This document shows positions 1 to 8,289 of a stretch of DNA of 47,497 nucleotides, one piece after another. How positions within the stretch are numbered: position 1 is the stretch's first letter; every line of letters begins with the position of its first letter. The DNA is taken from the NCBI GenBank assembly GCA_023953775.1, contig JAMLJD010000030.1, forward strand, positions 1-47,497, given 5' to 3'. A program made the translations under genes and the position numbers. Source of the DNA: Rhizobiaceae bacterium. Its GTDB lineage: Bacteria > Pseudomonadota > Alphaproteobacteria > Rhizobiales > Rhizobiaceae. The notes under the pieces were generated by a model. It made no database searches. It saw nothing but the letters and a program-made list of their open reading frames with translations, and was not told where the DNA came from.

Positions 1-435
1 TTCCCCGAAATAGACACCGCCGGTCAGCTCGCGCACGATGAGGATGTCGAGGCCCTCCACCACGTCCTTCTTGAGCGAAGACGATTCGGCCAGCGCGGGA
101 TAGCAGATCGCCGGACGTAGGTTGGCGAACAGCTCCATATCCTTGCGCAGGCGCAGGAGGCCGGCTTCCGGCCGCGCCTCGTAGGGAACGCCATCCCATT
201 TGGGACCGCCCACCGCGCCGAACAGCACCGCATCCGCTTCCATCGCCCTGGCCATGTCGGCGTCGGAGATCGCCGCACCATGCGCATCGTAGGCGCAGCC
301 GCCGACCAGCCCTTCGTCGATCTCGAAGCCGGCGCCATGTTCGGCGTTCATGACTGCGATCAGCTTGCGCACCTCGGCCATGGCCTCGGGGCCGATGCCG
401 TCTCCGGGAAGCAGGAAAAGCTTGCGCGATGTCAT
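1..435 (-). CDS. leuB: 3-isopropylmalate dehydrogenase (N-terminal part, truncated by window edge)
   Basis: LeuB oxidatively decarboxylates 3-isopropylmalate to 2-ketoisocaproate with NAD+, the third dedicated step of leucine synthesis, in the cytoplasm. Only the first 145 residues are visible; the family is about 360-370 residues long, so the rest lies left of the window. The N-terminal motif GDGIGPE (residues 11-17) and the later [10 protein letters not shown] segment are diagnostic. The visible end, VYFGE, matches the usual family sequence at this point. The ATG at 433-435 gives the normal [13 protein letters not shown] start. leuD is on the same strand 2.7 kb upstream, but three unrelated genes stand between them. 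Confidence 0.95.
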   Translation of the reverse strand, partial: MTSRKLFLLPGDGIGPEAMAEVRKLIAVMNAEHGAGFEIDEGLVGGCAYDAHGAAISDADMARAMEADAVLFGAVGGPKWDGVPYEARPEAGLLRLRKDMELFANLRPAICYPALAESSSLKKDVVEGLDILIVRELTGGVYFGE

Positions 436-509
436 GAAAATCCCTTTCGCATGCGTCTTGTTCGAGCCCTTGCTAGACGCAGGGGCCGTCGCGCGCAAGC
501 CGCCCTGTT

Positions 510-1811
510 TCAGATCATGGCTTCGGTCTCGCGTCTCATCCGCAGAGCGGGGGTGTCGGGAAGATCGTCGACGTCGTCGAAGGTGACGAGCCCGTCTTCG
601 GCGACGTCGCGTTTCAGCCTGATGCCGTGGGCAAGGCCGATCGGCAGTGCCTTGTTCGCCACGGACTCCGCCGCAGGCATCAGGCGGCCCCACACAGTGT
701 ATCCACCTTCGCCGTCCAGCGTCTCGCCGGCCTTGAGGGCGCGCTTCGCAACAGCGACCGCGTCGCCTCGAAAGCTGCGCGAGTGGCCGGTGGGTTCACC
801 ACGCAGCGCGGCGCTCAGAACCGAGATGCCCAGCTCAAGGCCGATCAGGTGGAACGGCTTGTACATCGCCGCGAAACGGCCGCTGGCATCGGTCTTGAGA
901 CCATATTGCGCAAAGCAGGCGGCAGCGTAGTCGTTCGGCGCCTCGATCACCACATAGACGCCCCAGCGCAGGTCGCGAAACACGGGCCGCCCGTCGCGCT
1001 CCAGCGACGACACCACTTCGACCATGCCTTTGCCCGCCAGCAGGCCGCCGGCATCGCGCGGCCTGAGCACATGGGCTAGGTCGTCGACGCCGCAGGGCGG
1101 AAAAAGCAGCCCGCGATCCGGCACGCCGAGATCACAGCCATTGGCGATCGCAGCCATTTCGATCGCCGACTTCGTGCCGTCGAGAAACGAGTTGAACATC
1201 TGGCTGTTCATGCCGGCGGCCTTTGCCTGATCGGGCGTCAGCCCGTAATGGCCCCACACGCCATCCGGCGTGACCTTGTGATAGGCCGGCAGATATTTCG
1301 TGCCCTTTCCCGCGGCCTGAACACCGAAGCCCGCCGCGCGCGCCCAGTCGACCAGCTCGGAGACCAGCGCCGGCTGGTCGCCATAGGCCATCGAATAGAC
1401 CACGCCGGCCTTGCGCGCACGTGCGGCCAATGCCGGGCCGGCAAGAACATCGGCCTCGACATTGACCATGACGATATGCTTGCCGTTTTCGATCGCGGCA
1501 AGCGCGTGGGCGACGCCTGCCGCCGGCGAGCCGGTTGCGTCGATGACGACATCGACCGCGTCCGCCCGGCACAGATCGCCACCGTCTTCGATGAAATGCG
1601 TGCCGCCGATGCGGTCCTCGTCCCATCCGACCGCGCGGCAAGCCGTGCGGGCACGGTCGGGAGAGAGGTCGGCAATCGTCGTGACCTCGAGCCCGCGCGT
1701 CGACGGGACCTGCGACAGGAACATGGAGCCGAACTTGCCTGCCCCGATCAATCCGACGCGGACAGGCCGCCCGTCGCCGGCGCGCTCCTGCAAGAGGGAA
1801 TGGAGATTCAT
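510..1811 (-). CDS. NAD(P)-dependent oxidoreductase with C-terminal SAF domain (homoserine dehydrogenase-like)
   Basis: A 433-residue cytoplasmic protein with an N-terminal Rossmann fold (GLIGAGKFG, residues 20-28), followed by a homoserine-dehydrogenase-like nucleotide-binding region. A C-terminal part from roughly residue 330 ([19 protein letters not shown]) resembles a SAF domain. Proteins of this architecture are common in rhizobia and are usually annotated only as NAD(P)-dependent oxidoreductase or SAF-domain protein; the substrate cannot be told from sequence. Some relatives act in sugar-acid catabolism, which is only a hint. The start ATG (1809-1811) overlaps the stop of the zinc-ribbon gene by ATGA, so the two are probably translationally coupled. 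No lesion is seen. Confidence 0.8.
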   Translation of the reverse strand: MNLHSLLQERAGDGRPVRVGLIGAGKFGSMFLSQVPSTRGLEVTTIADLSPDRARTACRAVGWDEDRIGGTHFIEDGGDLCRADAVDVVIDATGSPAAGVAHALAAIENGKHIVMVNVEADVLAGPALAARARKAGVVYSMAYGDQPALVSELVDWARAAGFGVQAAGKGTKYLPAYHKVTPDGVWGHYGLTPDQAKAAGMNSQMFNSFLDGTKSAIEMAAIANGCDLGVPDRGLLFPPCGVDDLAHVLRPRDAGGLLAGKGMVEVVSSLERDGRPVFRDLRWGVYVVIEAPNDYAAACFAQYGLKTDASGRFAAMYKPFHLIGLELGISVLSAALRGEPTGHSRSFRGDAVAVAKRALKAGETLDGEGGYTVWGRLMPAAESVANKALPIGLAHGIRLKRDVAEDGLVTFDDVDDLPDTPALRMRRETEAMI

Positions 1812-2206
1812 CGCTTGTCGTTCCTCGGTACGAGCCTTTGGCGCGCTGCTTCCATGACGGGTCCTCCGGTCAGCACGACAGAGTTCCGCTCGAAGACCCG
1901 CATATGCCCCGTGCTGCTGTTGACCGGCTCGGCAACCACGCCGCCAAACCGCGCTTCGCCGACCGTAACCGGGCGGCCGCGGATGAGGCAGATCACCTCG
2001 ACCGCACGATCGTCCCTCATGTCCGGGTCGTCCGCATAGCCCCAGCTCAGCCCGCCGGAAAAGCTGACATTGCCGAAAACGAGCCGTCGCCCGTCGCCGT
2101 CGACGGCCTCGTCGAGGCAATCCTGGCAGAAATACCATGGATAGCGCAGGAAGATGCGCTGCGGCTTCCCGCACCCGGGACAATGATGTTCCCGCTCCTC
2201 CGTCAC
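1808..2206 (-). CDS. Small zinc-ribbon protein of unknown function
   Basis: A 132-residue soluble protein with two CxxC knuckles near the N terminus (C9-P-G-C12 and C27-Q-D-C30), as in a zinc ribbon. The rest is a compact domain with a FGNVSFSGGLSWGYADD segment and no family I recognise. The start is GTG at 2204-2206; AGAGGG about 10 bases upstream could serve as ribosome binding site, and no in-frame ATG gives a better choice. Its stop overlaps the next start (ATGA at 1808-1811), implying co-expression with the SAF-domain oxidoreductase. A partner or regulatory role for that enzyme is possible but is inference only. Confidence 0.65.
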   Translation of the reverse strand: MTEEREHHCPGCGKPQRIFLRYPWYFCQDCLDEAVDGDGRRLVFGNVSFSGGLSWGYADDPDMRDDRAVEVICLIRGRPVTVGEARFGGVVAEPVNSSTGHMRVFERNSVVLTGGPVMEAARQRLVPRNDKR

Positions 2207-2230
2207 CGTCGGCGACCCTCTCGATCCGAT

Positions 2231-3064
2231 CTAGAAATCGGAGGGTATCAGCGCCGAGACGGCATCCGGCCAGGTGTCGCGCTCGGGCCAGAAACCGGTC
2301 GTGCCGCCATCCTGCATCTGCGCCAGATAGACGGCTTCGCCGACTGGATCGATGGCGATGAAGGTATCCGACAGGCCACAGGCATGCGGCACGCATCCCC
2401 GCCCGAACAACACCCCGTCTTCGGAGATCTCCGGTTCGCCGGATGTGCCCAGTCCCATCGCGACGTCGAAAAGCGAATCGCCCAGCAGTTCCACCGCCGC
2501 GTCGTAGACGGCGGCATTGCGGAAGACGTCGAGCGGATAGGAGATGCCGCCTGCGTCGAAACCTTCCCAGGACGTTCCGGGCTGCGGCGCGTAGCTGATC
2601 TTGCCCGTGAGCGCGAAGCCTTCCTCGGGCGACCACGAGGTGACGTCCGCCACCTCTCCGGGCCGCAGATAGGGAACGAAATAGACCACGTCGTCGGTAA
2701 GCGCCGGCGGTGGCGCGCCGCAATCATCGTCGGTGCGGTCGGCGGTCACGCCGGCATCGTCGGTCTCCCAGACCATCACGGCCGACACCCCGCACGCGTT
2801 TCCGCCCGGACCGGCGGAGAAGAAGGCGACCTCGATGCCCGCGACGGTCTTGATGCCGTCGAAGAACATCACATAGTCGCGCGCCAGTTCGCGTCCGTCG
2901 AAGGCGAGCACCTTCTCGAAATCGGGCGTCTCGCTGATCGTGAGTTCTCCGCCCGCGAAGGGGATGGTTTCACTCACCTGATCCTGCGCGCCTGCGGGCA
3001 GGGTTGTCAGGAAAACGCAGGACAGAAGGGTGGCAAGGCCGGGGCGGTTCGAGCACATGGACAT
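2231..3064 (-). CDS. Secreted hypothetical protein
   Basis: A 277-residue protein with a typical Sec signal peptide: MSMCSNRPG n-region, hydrophobic stretch LATLLSCVFLTTLPAGA, and probable cleavage after AGA near residue 26. The mature part is acidic, with four or more cysteines (NACGVS, DDDCGAP, RGCVPHACGL) that could form periplasmic disulfides. I recognise no catalytic motif or named family. It sits on the same strand between leuD and the zinc-ribbon gene, 24 bases from the latter. A long inverted repeat (3065-3120) ends one base upstream of the ATG and includes the likely Shine-Dalgarno GGAAAC, so its translation may be structure-controlled. Confidence 0.7.
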   Translation of the reverse strand: MSMCSNRPGLATLLSCVFLTTLPAGAQDQVSETIPFAGGELTISETPDFEKVLAFDGRELARDYVMFFDGIKTVAGIEVAFFSAGPGGNACGVSAVMVWETDDAGVTADRTDDDCGAPPPALTDDVVYFVPYLRPGEVADVTSWSPEEGFALTGKISYAPQPGTSWEGFDAGGISYPLDVFRNAAVYDAAVELLGDSLFDVAMGLGTSGEPEISEDGVLFGRGCVPHACGLSDTFIAIDPVGEAVYLAQMQDGGTTGFWPERDTWPDAVSALIPSDF

Positions 3065-3120
3065 CGGTTTCCGTTGCGGATGCCGGCAAGTCTAGCCAAG
3101 CGATTGCCGCAACGGAACCG
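3065..3120 (-). repeat. Inverted repeat/hairpin between leuD and the secreted-protein gene
   Basis: The arms at 3065-3079 and 3107-3120 are complementary over about 14 bases with one extra base in one arm, and enclose a 27-base loop. Transcribed leftward it would form a strong stem downstream of leuD. Its second arm contains the GGAAAC ribosome-binding stretch directly before the ATG at 3062-3064. It may attenuate read-through from leuD, mask the ribosome binding site, or both. No U-tract follows, so a classical terminator is unlikely. Confidence 0.55.
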
Positions 3121-3140
3121 TTTTCAGATCCGGCGCTCCG

Positions 3141-3746
3141 TCACGCCCAGGGGCGGGTTTCCGCGTAGCCCTTCTCGAACGTGGCGATCGCCGGCGCCTT
3201 TTCCATCGTCAGCCCGATATCGTCGAGACCGTTGAGCAGGCAATGGCGCTTGAATTCGTCAAGGTCGAACTTGATCACGCCGCCATCCGGCCCCCGGATC
3301 TCCATGGCCTCGAGGTCGACTGTGATGGTTGCGTTGGCGCCGCGCGAGGCGTCGTCCATCAGCTTGTCCAGGTCCTCGGGGCTGACCTTCACCGGCAGAA
3401 TGCCGTTCTTGAAGCAGTTGTTGTAGAAGATGTCTGCGAACGAGGTCGAAATCACGCAGCGGATGCCGAAATCGAGCAGCGCCCACGGCGCATGCTCGCG
3501 GCTCGAGCCGCAACCGAAATTGTCGCCTGCCACCAGGATCTGTGCGTTGCGATAGGCCGGCTTGTTGAGCACGAAATCCGGATTCTCCGAACCGTCCTCG
3601 TTAAAGCGCATCTCGGCGAAGAGACCCTTGCTGAGGCCGGTCCGCTGGATCGTCTTGAGATAGTCCTTCGGAATGATCATGTCGGTATCGACATTGACGA
3701 TCGGCATCGGCGCTGCAACGCCGGTCAGCTTGGTGAACTTTTCCAT
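3141..3746 (-). CDS. leuD: 3-isopropylmalate dehydratase small subunit
   Basis: LeuD pairs with LeuC, which carries the [4Fe-4S] cluster, to isomerise 2- to 3-isopropylmalate in leucine synthesis. The product is 201 residues when started at the ATG of MEKFTKLTG, the usual family length. An upstream alternative would add five residues. Typical features are [17 protein letters not shown] near residue 20, the substrate-binding [17 protein letters not shown] segment around residue 70-85, and the [13 protein letters not shown] stretch. leuC is not in the window; a glyoxalase-related gene and a terminator lie upstream, so leuD appears to start a transcription unit reaching towards leuB. Confidence 0.95.
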   Translation of the reverse strand: MEKFTKLTGVAAPMPIVNVDTDMIIPKDYLKTIQRTGLSKGLFAEMRFNEDGSENPDFVLNKPAYRNAQILVAGDNFGCGSSREHAPWALLDFGIRCVISTSFADIFYNNCFKNGILPVKVSPEDLDKLMDDASRGANATITVDLEAMEIRGPDGGVIKFDLDEFKRHCLLNGLDDIGLTMEKAPAIATFEKGYAETRPWA

Positions 3747-3811
3747 CGGCCTGGCTTTCAAATTGTCGGACGTGTCGGCTGGCTATTAATACAAGCCTCG
3801 CCCGAACGCAA

Positions 3812-3835
3812 AGGGGCGGCTTCAAAGCCGCCCCT
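3812..3835 (-). terminator. Putative rho-independent terminator of the glyoxalase-related gene
   Basis: A perfect 11-bp GC-rich stem (AGGGGCGGCTT paired with AAGCCGCCCCT) with a two-base apex lies 19 bases past the stop of the leftward gene at 3855-4292. Read leftward it is followed by only a short T-run, so termination efficiency is uncertain. It separates that gene from leuD. Confidence 0.6.
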
Positions 3836-3854
3836 CGCCATGCTGCATGGATGG

Positions 3855-4292
3855 TCACGCTGCATGGAGTGCCATGACGCCGGTCTCGGTTCCGGTGAGC
3901 CGGCGCGATCTGCCGTCCGCCCCGATCACCATCTCGATGCGCCGCCGCTCCGAGGAGAACAGCTTCGACGTCACCACGTCCACCGGCGGATCGAAGGCCA
4001 CGGTCACGCGCCACAGCTCCGGCTTGATCGTCTCGGCCATGCCGATCACCCGGCCCTGCGCCGGCGTGCCGTTGAACGTGCCTTCGACGCGTTGGCCGAC
4101 CGAGAAGGGCGCACCCGACGCGCCCGGGTTCGTCGGTTCCGTCTGCGCGGCCAGGGTGTTCCAGTCGCGCGCGCCATTCATTCTGGCTACGAGCTCGAGT
4201 GCCTTGCCATGCGGCACGGCAATCCCGTCGGCCGCGAGCGCCTCGCGCAGCCTTTTTGCATGAGTCTTGTAGTCGGATCGTGCATCCGTCAT
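3855..4292 (-). CDS. Glyoxalase superfamily-related protein (Glyoxalase_8-type)
   Basis: A 145-residue protein whose first 55 residues (KTHAKRLREALAADG, then HGKALELVARMNGARDWNTL) match the small conserved domain named glyoxalase-related, common in rhizobia and often seen beside other domains. The second half (VGQRVEGTFNGTPAQGRVIG onward) looks like a beta-rich module with an AFDPPVDVV strand. No metal ligands of true glyoxalases can be identified, so enzymatic activity is doubtful. The ATG at 4290-4292 directly precedes the conserved domain; longer in-frame extensions have no family support. A hairpin terminator follows the gene. Confidence 0.7.
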   Translation of the reverse strand: MTDARSDYKTHAKRLREALAADGIAVPHGKALELVARMNGARDWNTLAAQTEPTNPGASGAPFSVGQRVEGTFNGTPAQGRVIGMAETIKPELWRVTVAFDPPVDVVTSKLFSSERRRIEMVIGADGRSRRLTGTETGVMALHAA

Positions 4293-4532
4293 CGTTTCGC
4301 TCCTGATCTGAAACGCGGCTGTTTCAGGGTACGGGGCCCGCATTGCCGTTCCGGCCGCCATAGAGACAGGGAAACGATCGGTCGAGGGAAGCTTCACCAT
4401 GGCGCATCGCCGCGGGCGGCAGGGGCTTCCAGCCCTTCGAAGGCGTTCAGATAGGTATCGACCCATCCGGCGTCAATCCCACACCGCGACCAGCTCACCC
4501 GACCCGTTGCTGCTGGAACGCCGGAGCGGGAC

Positions 4533-4805
4533 ATGCGTTCTGTTCCCATGACACGTTTCGACGATCCGAAACCGTTTTCCGAGCCGGTTGGCGTCCGCTT
4601 CGGCGGCGAAACCCTGAACGTCGACTCGACCGCCCAGGCGCACGACCTTTTGATGCATGTCGGCTGGCCGGGCGAGCGCGGCCCGCGCCATCGCGACGCC
4701 TCGGCAACCTGTCTCAAGGTCTTCGACGGACACCGTTCGACGGAAGAAGCGCGGCGGGAATTCATCGCCGCGGCGAAGGAAGCCGGAATATTGATCGAGG
4801 ACTGA
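4533..4805 (+). CDS. DUF982 domain-containing protein
   Basis: A 90-residue (or 85-residue) protein matching DUF982, a family largely restricted to rhizobia and often present in several copies. Recognisable pieces are FSEPVGVRFGGETLNVDS, the AHDLLMHVGWPGERGPRHRDA core and the C-terminal EEARREFIAAAKEAGI helix. Function is unknown. Two ATGs compete: the first (4533) has GGAG six bases upstream, whereas the second (4548, MTRFDDP) has no Shine-Dalgarno, so I chose the first. The gene stands alone, divergent from the glyoxalase-related gene and convergent with the FAD oxidoreductase. Confidence 0.8.
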   Translation: MRSVPMTRFDDPKPFSEPVGVRFGGETLNVDSTAQAHDLLMHVGWPGERGPRHRDASATCLKVFDGHRSTEEARREFIAAAKEAGILIED

Positions 4806-4847
4806 CCGCCAGTCAGGTCAAGGCATCTGTCACCAATCGGGCATCTG

Positions 4848-6017
4848 TCAGATGACGTTGAGTTCGCGGTAGGGACGATTGGCGGCAATGCGCTCATAGC
4901 CGAACACCGAGCAGTCGATCGTCCGGTAACCGCCATGAACGACCAGCTCCGCGATCGCACGGCCCACCGCCGGCGCCTGCTGCAGCCCGTGGCCGGAGAA
5001 ACCGTTGGCGAACAGGAAATTGGCCACCTCCGGATGCGGGCCGATCACCGCATTCTGGTCGAGCGTGTTGTAGTCGTAGTGGCCCGCCCAGGCGCGTGTC
5101 GGCTTGATCGCTTCGAAGGCGGGAATGCGGGTTGCCAGCACCGGCCAGATGCTGTCTTCGAAAAGCGCCCAGTCGGGATCGAAATCGCCCGGTGCTGCCG
5201 CCTGCTCGCCGCGGCTGTCTTCCGCCCCGCCGGTGATGTAGACGCTGCCTTCCGGCCGTACGTAGATGCCGCTCGGATCGACGATCAGCGGCATGTCGTC
5301 GAAACGCTCCCGCGCCTCGAAGACGAAGACCGAGCGCTTGCGCGGCTCGACGGGAAGCGCCAGCCCGGCCATGGTTGCGACCTCTCCCGCCCAGGGGCCG
5401 GCCGCATTGACGACGAGCCCTGCCGGCAACGTTTCCCCCGAAGACAGCGTGACCGATTGGATACGCCCGCCCGCGTGGCCGATCGCCAAGACATCCGCGC
5501 CGAGAAGGTCGATGTCGAGCTGCCTCAGCGCTTTCCGGTAGAGCCCGAGCAGCGCATGCGCGTCGAACCAGCCCTCTCCACTGATCCCATAGGCGCCTGC
5601 CGCGATCCCTTCGTTCGAGAGCCATGGAAAGCGCTGCGAGAGGGCGGAAGCATCTTCGAGGATGATGTCGCCACCCTCTGCGCTCTGCACAGCATGGTTG
5701 GCTTCCAGCACGGGCAGACCTTCCGCGCTGGCCAGGATCAGATAGCCCTTCTCCCGAAATCCGATATCGGCCTCGTCGCCGAACAGCGTCTTCAGTTCGC
5801 GGAACTGCGACAGCGTGTACTGCGACAGGCGGATGTTTTCCGGGATGGAGAATTGCTGCCGGATCGACGCACAGGAGAGCGTCGTGGCCGCGCGTGCGAA
5901 ATGCGGATCTCGCTCGATCACGGCGATCGAGCCGGTGAAACCTTCGCGGCGCAGCGACCAGGCCGTCGCACTGCCGACGATCGCGCCGCCGATGATGATG
6001 ACGTCGTAGCCGGTCAT
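4848..6017 (-). CDS. FAD-dependent oxidoreductase of the D-amino-acid/glycine oxidase (DAO) family
   Basis: A 389-residue flavoenzyme. Its N-terminal dinucleotide-binding motif is DVIIIGGAIVGSATAW (residues 5-20), followed by the acidic ERD end of the second strand. The C-terminal FAD-contact segment is FANGFSGHGLQQAPAVG. The family oxidises C-N bonds of amino acids or N-methylated amines (sarcosine, glycine, D-amino acids); the exact substrate is not deducible. The ATG at 6015-6017 is preceded by AGAGGA at good spacing, and the upstream in-frame extension is not family-like. It is divergently arranged with the CoA ester lyase across a 105-bp gap. Confidence 0.88.
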   Translation of the reverse strand: MTGYDVIIIGGAIVGSATAWSLRREGFTGSIAVIERDPHFARAATTLSCASIRQQFSIPENIRLSQYTLSQFRELKTLFGDEADIGFREKGYLILASAEGLPVLEANHAVQSAEGGDIILEDASALSQRFPWLSNEGIAAGAYGISGEGWFDAHALLGLYRKALRQLDIDLLGADVLAIGHAGGRIQSVTLSSGETLPAGLVVNAAGPWAGEVATMAGLALPVEPRKRSVFVFEARERFDDMPLIVDPSGIYVRPEGSVYITGGAEDSRGEQAAAPGDFDPDWALFEDSIWPVLATRIPAFEAIKPTRAWAGHYDYNTLDQNAVIGPHPEVANFLFANGFSGHGLQQAPAVGRAIAELVVHGGYRTIDCSVFGYERIAANRPYRELNVI

Positions 6018-6122
6018 GGAATCCTCTTCGTGCAGGCGCCGACGCAATCAGTTTCTCGGCGGGCCCGCAAGCGCGCAACGAACGGACTTGCGCCTTTTTT
6101 CGCGCTCGGCCAAACAGGGAGC

Positions 6123-7004
6123 ATGAGCGATCGTCCCTACCGACCCCGCCGCGCCGTACTCTATATGCCCGCGACCAACGCGAAAGCGCTGGACAAATTG
6201 CCGCAGCTCGACTGCGATGCAGTGATTGTCGACCTTGAGGACGCGGTTTCCCCGGACGACAAGGAGGCGGCGCGCGAGGCACTGCGGCAGCGCCTGTCGG
6301 GGGAGCGCGATTTCGACGCGGAGCTGGTGATCCGCATCAACGCCCTGTCGAGCGAATGGGGTACGGAGGATCTTCTGGCGGCGCGTGCCTGCCGGCCTGA
6401 TGCCATCCTGCTGCCCAAGGTCGATGGGCCGCGCGATATTCTTGCCGCCGACGAGGCACTCGACCAGACCGACGCCGATCCGGCCATGCAGCTCTGGGCG
6501 ATGGTCGAGACCCCGCGCGCGATGCTCAATCTCGGCGCCATCGCCGAACTAGCGATCAACCCGGCCGCCCGTCTCGGCTGCCTCGTCGCCGGCACCAACG
6601 ACCTCGTCAAGGAGACCGGCATCCGCGCGACACCCGACCGGCGCTATCTCTCTCCGCTGCTGGCGCAGATGGTGATTGCCGCCCGTGCCGGCGGCATCGA
6701 CGTTCTTGACGGTGTCAGCAACGATTTCCGCGACCTCGACGCTTTTTCGACCGAATGCGCCGAGGGCCGCAATATGGGTTTCGACGGCAAGACGCTGATC
6801 CATCCGGCTCAGATCGAACCGGCCCTGACCGCATTCTCCCCGACACACGATGAGATCGCGGAGGCCGAGGCGGTCGCCGCCGCCTTTGCGCGCACGGAAA
6901 ACCGCGGCAAGGGCGTCATCGCGCTGGACGGACGCATGGTCGAGCGTTTGCATCTGGAGCAGGCGCGAAAGGTCCTGGCCAGGGCAGGAAAGGGCAAGCC
7001 ATGA
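6123..7004 (+). CDS. CoA ester lyase of the HpcH/HpaI aldolase (CitE-like) family
   Basis: A 293-residue enzyme of the citrate lyase beta/malyl-CoA lyase superfamily, which cleaves or forms beta-hydroxyacyl-CoA esters such as malyl-, citramalyl- or methylmalyl-CoA. Visible family marks are the VIVDLEDAVSPDDK loop (residues 35-48), the metal-binding glutamate in MVETPRAML (E129), GTNDLVKE, and FDGKTLIHPAQIEPAL near the C terminus. Stand-alone length excludes the citrate lyase complex subunit in context, because no citD, citF or citC is nearby. AGGGAG precedes the ATG. The stop overlaps the start of the DUF1737 gene (ATGA). Confidence 0.88.
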   Translation: MSDRPYRPRRAVLYMPATNAKALDKLPQLDCDAVIVDLEDAVSPDDKEAAREALRQRLSGERDFDAELVIRINALSSEWGTEDLLAARACRPDAILLPKVDGPRDILAADEALDQTDADPAMQLWAMVETPRAMLNLGAIAELAINPAARLGCLVAGTNDLVKETGIRATPDRRYLSPLLAQMVIAARAGGIDVLDGVSNDFRDLDAFSTECAEGRNMGFDGKTLIHPAQIEPALTAFSPTHDEIAEAEAVAAAFARTENRGKGVIALDGRMVERLHLEQARKVLARAGKGKP

Positions 7005-7207
7005 AACTCTATCGTTTTCTCACCGGGCCCGACGATTCCAGCTTCTGCCACAAGGTGACGGCCGCGCTGAACAAGGGCTGGCTGCTGCATGGCGGCCCGA
7101 GCTATGCCTTCGATGCCGAGACCAAGTCGATGCGCTGCGGCCAGGCCGTGTTCAAGGAAGTCGACGGAGAGGATTATTCGCCCGACATCAAGCTCGGCGA
7201 CTGGTAG
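7001..7207 (+). CDS. DUF1737 domain-containing small protein
   Basis: A 68-residue protein that is essentially a single DUF1737 domain: KLYRFLTGPDDSSFCHKVTAAL, NKGWLLHGGPSYAFD and a short acidic tail ending KLGDW. Function is unknown; members commonly sit next to metabolic genes. The start overlaps the CoA ester lyase stop by four bases, so it is very likely in the same transcript. Its last 34 bases overlap the 3' end of the convergent NUDIX gene. Confidence 0.85.
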   Translation: MKLYRFLTGPDDSSFCHKVTAALNKGWLLHGGPSYAFDAETKSMRCGQAVFKEVDGEDYSPDIKLGDW

Positions 7208-7656
7208 AACCGGCCGTCGAGCGCCGCGCGCAGCATATCCGCGACATCCTCCGGAAAGACGATGTCGCCGGTGCGCTCCAGCTCCGGCGGGCTCCACCAG
7301 CGGGCCTCCGTGATGAAGCTGCGCTCGACCGGATCCGGGTTGGCGCTGTGGTCGGCTTCGGCATCGGTGACCACAAGGAAATAACGCTCCTCGGCATCCA
7401 CCATGTCGCCTTCCGGCATCATGAAGCGGACCCGGCGCATCGCCACTTCGTGACCGACATCCGAAACGATGGCGGTTTCCTCGAACAGCTCGCGCCTTGC
7501 CGCCTCGGCGAAGCTTTCGCCTTCATCCAGCGCACCGCCCGGCGTCGCCCAATAGGTCTTGCCCTTGAGCGGCCCGTCGTCGTGGCGGAACCGGAACAGA
7601 AGAAGCCGTCCTTGCCGATCCATCACCAGAAGCCGCGCGGAAGGACGCTTGCGCAT
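7174..7656 (-). CDS. NUDIX hydrolase
   Basis: A 160-residue cytoplasmic hydrolase of nucleoside-diphosphate-linked compounds. The Nudix box runs from residue 41 to 63 (GALDEGESFAEAARRELFEE then TAI): the catalytic RE.x.EE core is intact, but the last glycine of the consensus is alanine. The fold context is typical (SARLLVMDRQGRLLLFRF upstream, WWSPPELE downstream). Substrate is unknown. The ATG lies two bases after the stop of the upstream metallopeptidase gene, so the two form an operon. The 3' end overlaps the convergent DUF1737 gene by 34 bases. Confidence 0.88.
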   Translation of the reverse strand: MRKRPSARLLVMDRQGRLLLFRFRHDDGPLKGKTYWATPGGALDEGESFAEAARRELFEETAIVSDVGHEVAMRRVRFMMPEGDMVDAEERYFLVVTDAEADHSANPDPVERSFITEARWWSPPELERTGDIVFPEDVADMLRAALDGRFYQSPSLMSGE

Positions 7657-7658
7657 CG

Positions 7659-8081
7659 TCAGGCGACGCTTTCCTCGATCTTCTCCATATCGTCGTCGGA
7701 GAGGCCGAAATGATGGCCAAGCTCGTGGATCAGGACATGGGCGACGATGTCGCCGAGCGTCTCCTCGTTCTCCGACCAATAGTCGAGAATCGCCCGGCGA
7801 TAGAGCGTGATGCGGTTCGGTCCCTCGCCGGTCTGCGGGTTCCAGCGCTCGGCGATGCCGCGGCCCTCGAACAGGCCGAGAAGGTCGAACGGCGTCTCCA
7901 GCGCGAGATCGTCCATGATTTCCTCGGTCGGGAATTCGGAAACCTGGATGACGATCTCGCCGGTGAGCGCTCGGAACTCCTCGGGCAGGTGCGCATAGGT
8001 CTCCAGCGCCAACAGCTCGAATTCCTCGATCGAAGGCGAAAGCTGGTCGTGCCAGGCGCGGGTCTTGTAGATGCGTGCCAT
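7659..8081 (-). CDS. Metallopeptidase family protein (zincin, HExxH)
   Basis: A 140-residue protein of the small bacterial zincin family. It has the zinc-binding helix IHELGHHFGLSDDDM, with H119, E120 and H123 as ligands and catalytic base, and the family N-terminal segment SIEEFELLALETYAHLPEEF. Proteolytic substrates are unknown for the family. The ATG at 8079-8081 begins MARIYKTRAW; an upstream in-frame extension has no domain. It is first in a two-gene unit with the NUDIX gene and diverges from imuA across a 208-bp gap that holds the LexA box. Confidence 0.88.
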   Translation of the reverse strand: MARIYKTRAWHDQLSPSIEEFELLALETYAHLPEEFRALTGEIVIQVSEFPTEEIMDDLALETPFDLLGLFEGRGIAERWNPQTGEGPNRITLYRRAILDYWSENEETLGDIVAHVLIHELGHHFGLSDDDMEKIEESVA

Positions 8082-8250
8082 CGAGTGTCCTTTGACGGGC
8101 CATATAGACCGTCGGACGTGACGTTTCGAGGGGGGTCGCTTTGGCTGTCGGGCTGACAACGCCGGTGGAACGCACCCGAAGTGAGAAGGCAAAGGAATAA
8201 ATTCTTTTTAACCTTCGCTTGACTCTTCCTGCAGGCTCTGGAATCGATAA

Positions 8251-8265
8251 GAACATAACAGGAAC
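8251..8265 (+). promoter_or_regulatory. LexA (SOS) box upstream of imuA
   Basis: The sequence GAACATAACAGGAAC is an exact GAAC-N7-GAAC match to the alphaproteobacterial LexA operator (GTTC-N7-GTTC on the other strand). It ends 24 bases before the imuA ATG, where a bound repressor would block transcription. Cleavage of LexA during DNA damage would therefore induce the whole imuA-imuB-dnaE2 operon. Confidence 0.85.
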
Positions 8266-8289
8266 ATTTCAGGGTTTGGAGCAACCGGC

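Noticed and set aside
1812..2723. N-terminal extension of the SAF-domain oxidoreductase ORF up to 2723
   Set aside because: It runs out of frame through the zinc-ribbon and secreted-protein genes; the real start is the ATG at 1811.
4823..4851. Two direct copies of GCATCTGTCA between the DUF982 gene and the FAD oxidoreductase
   Set aside because: Ten bases twice is weak and one copy runs into the stop codon; no mobile-element features.
4935..6122. Long plus-strand extension upstream of the CoA ester lyase
   Set aside because: It is antisense to the FAD oxidoreductase; the family start and a ribosome binding site are at 6123.
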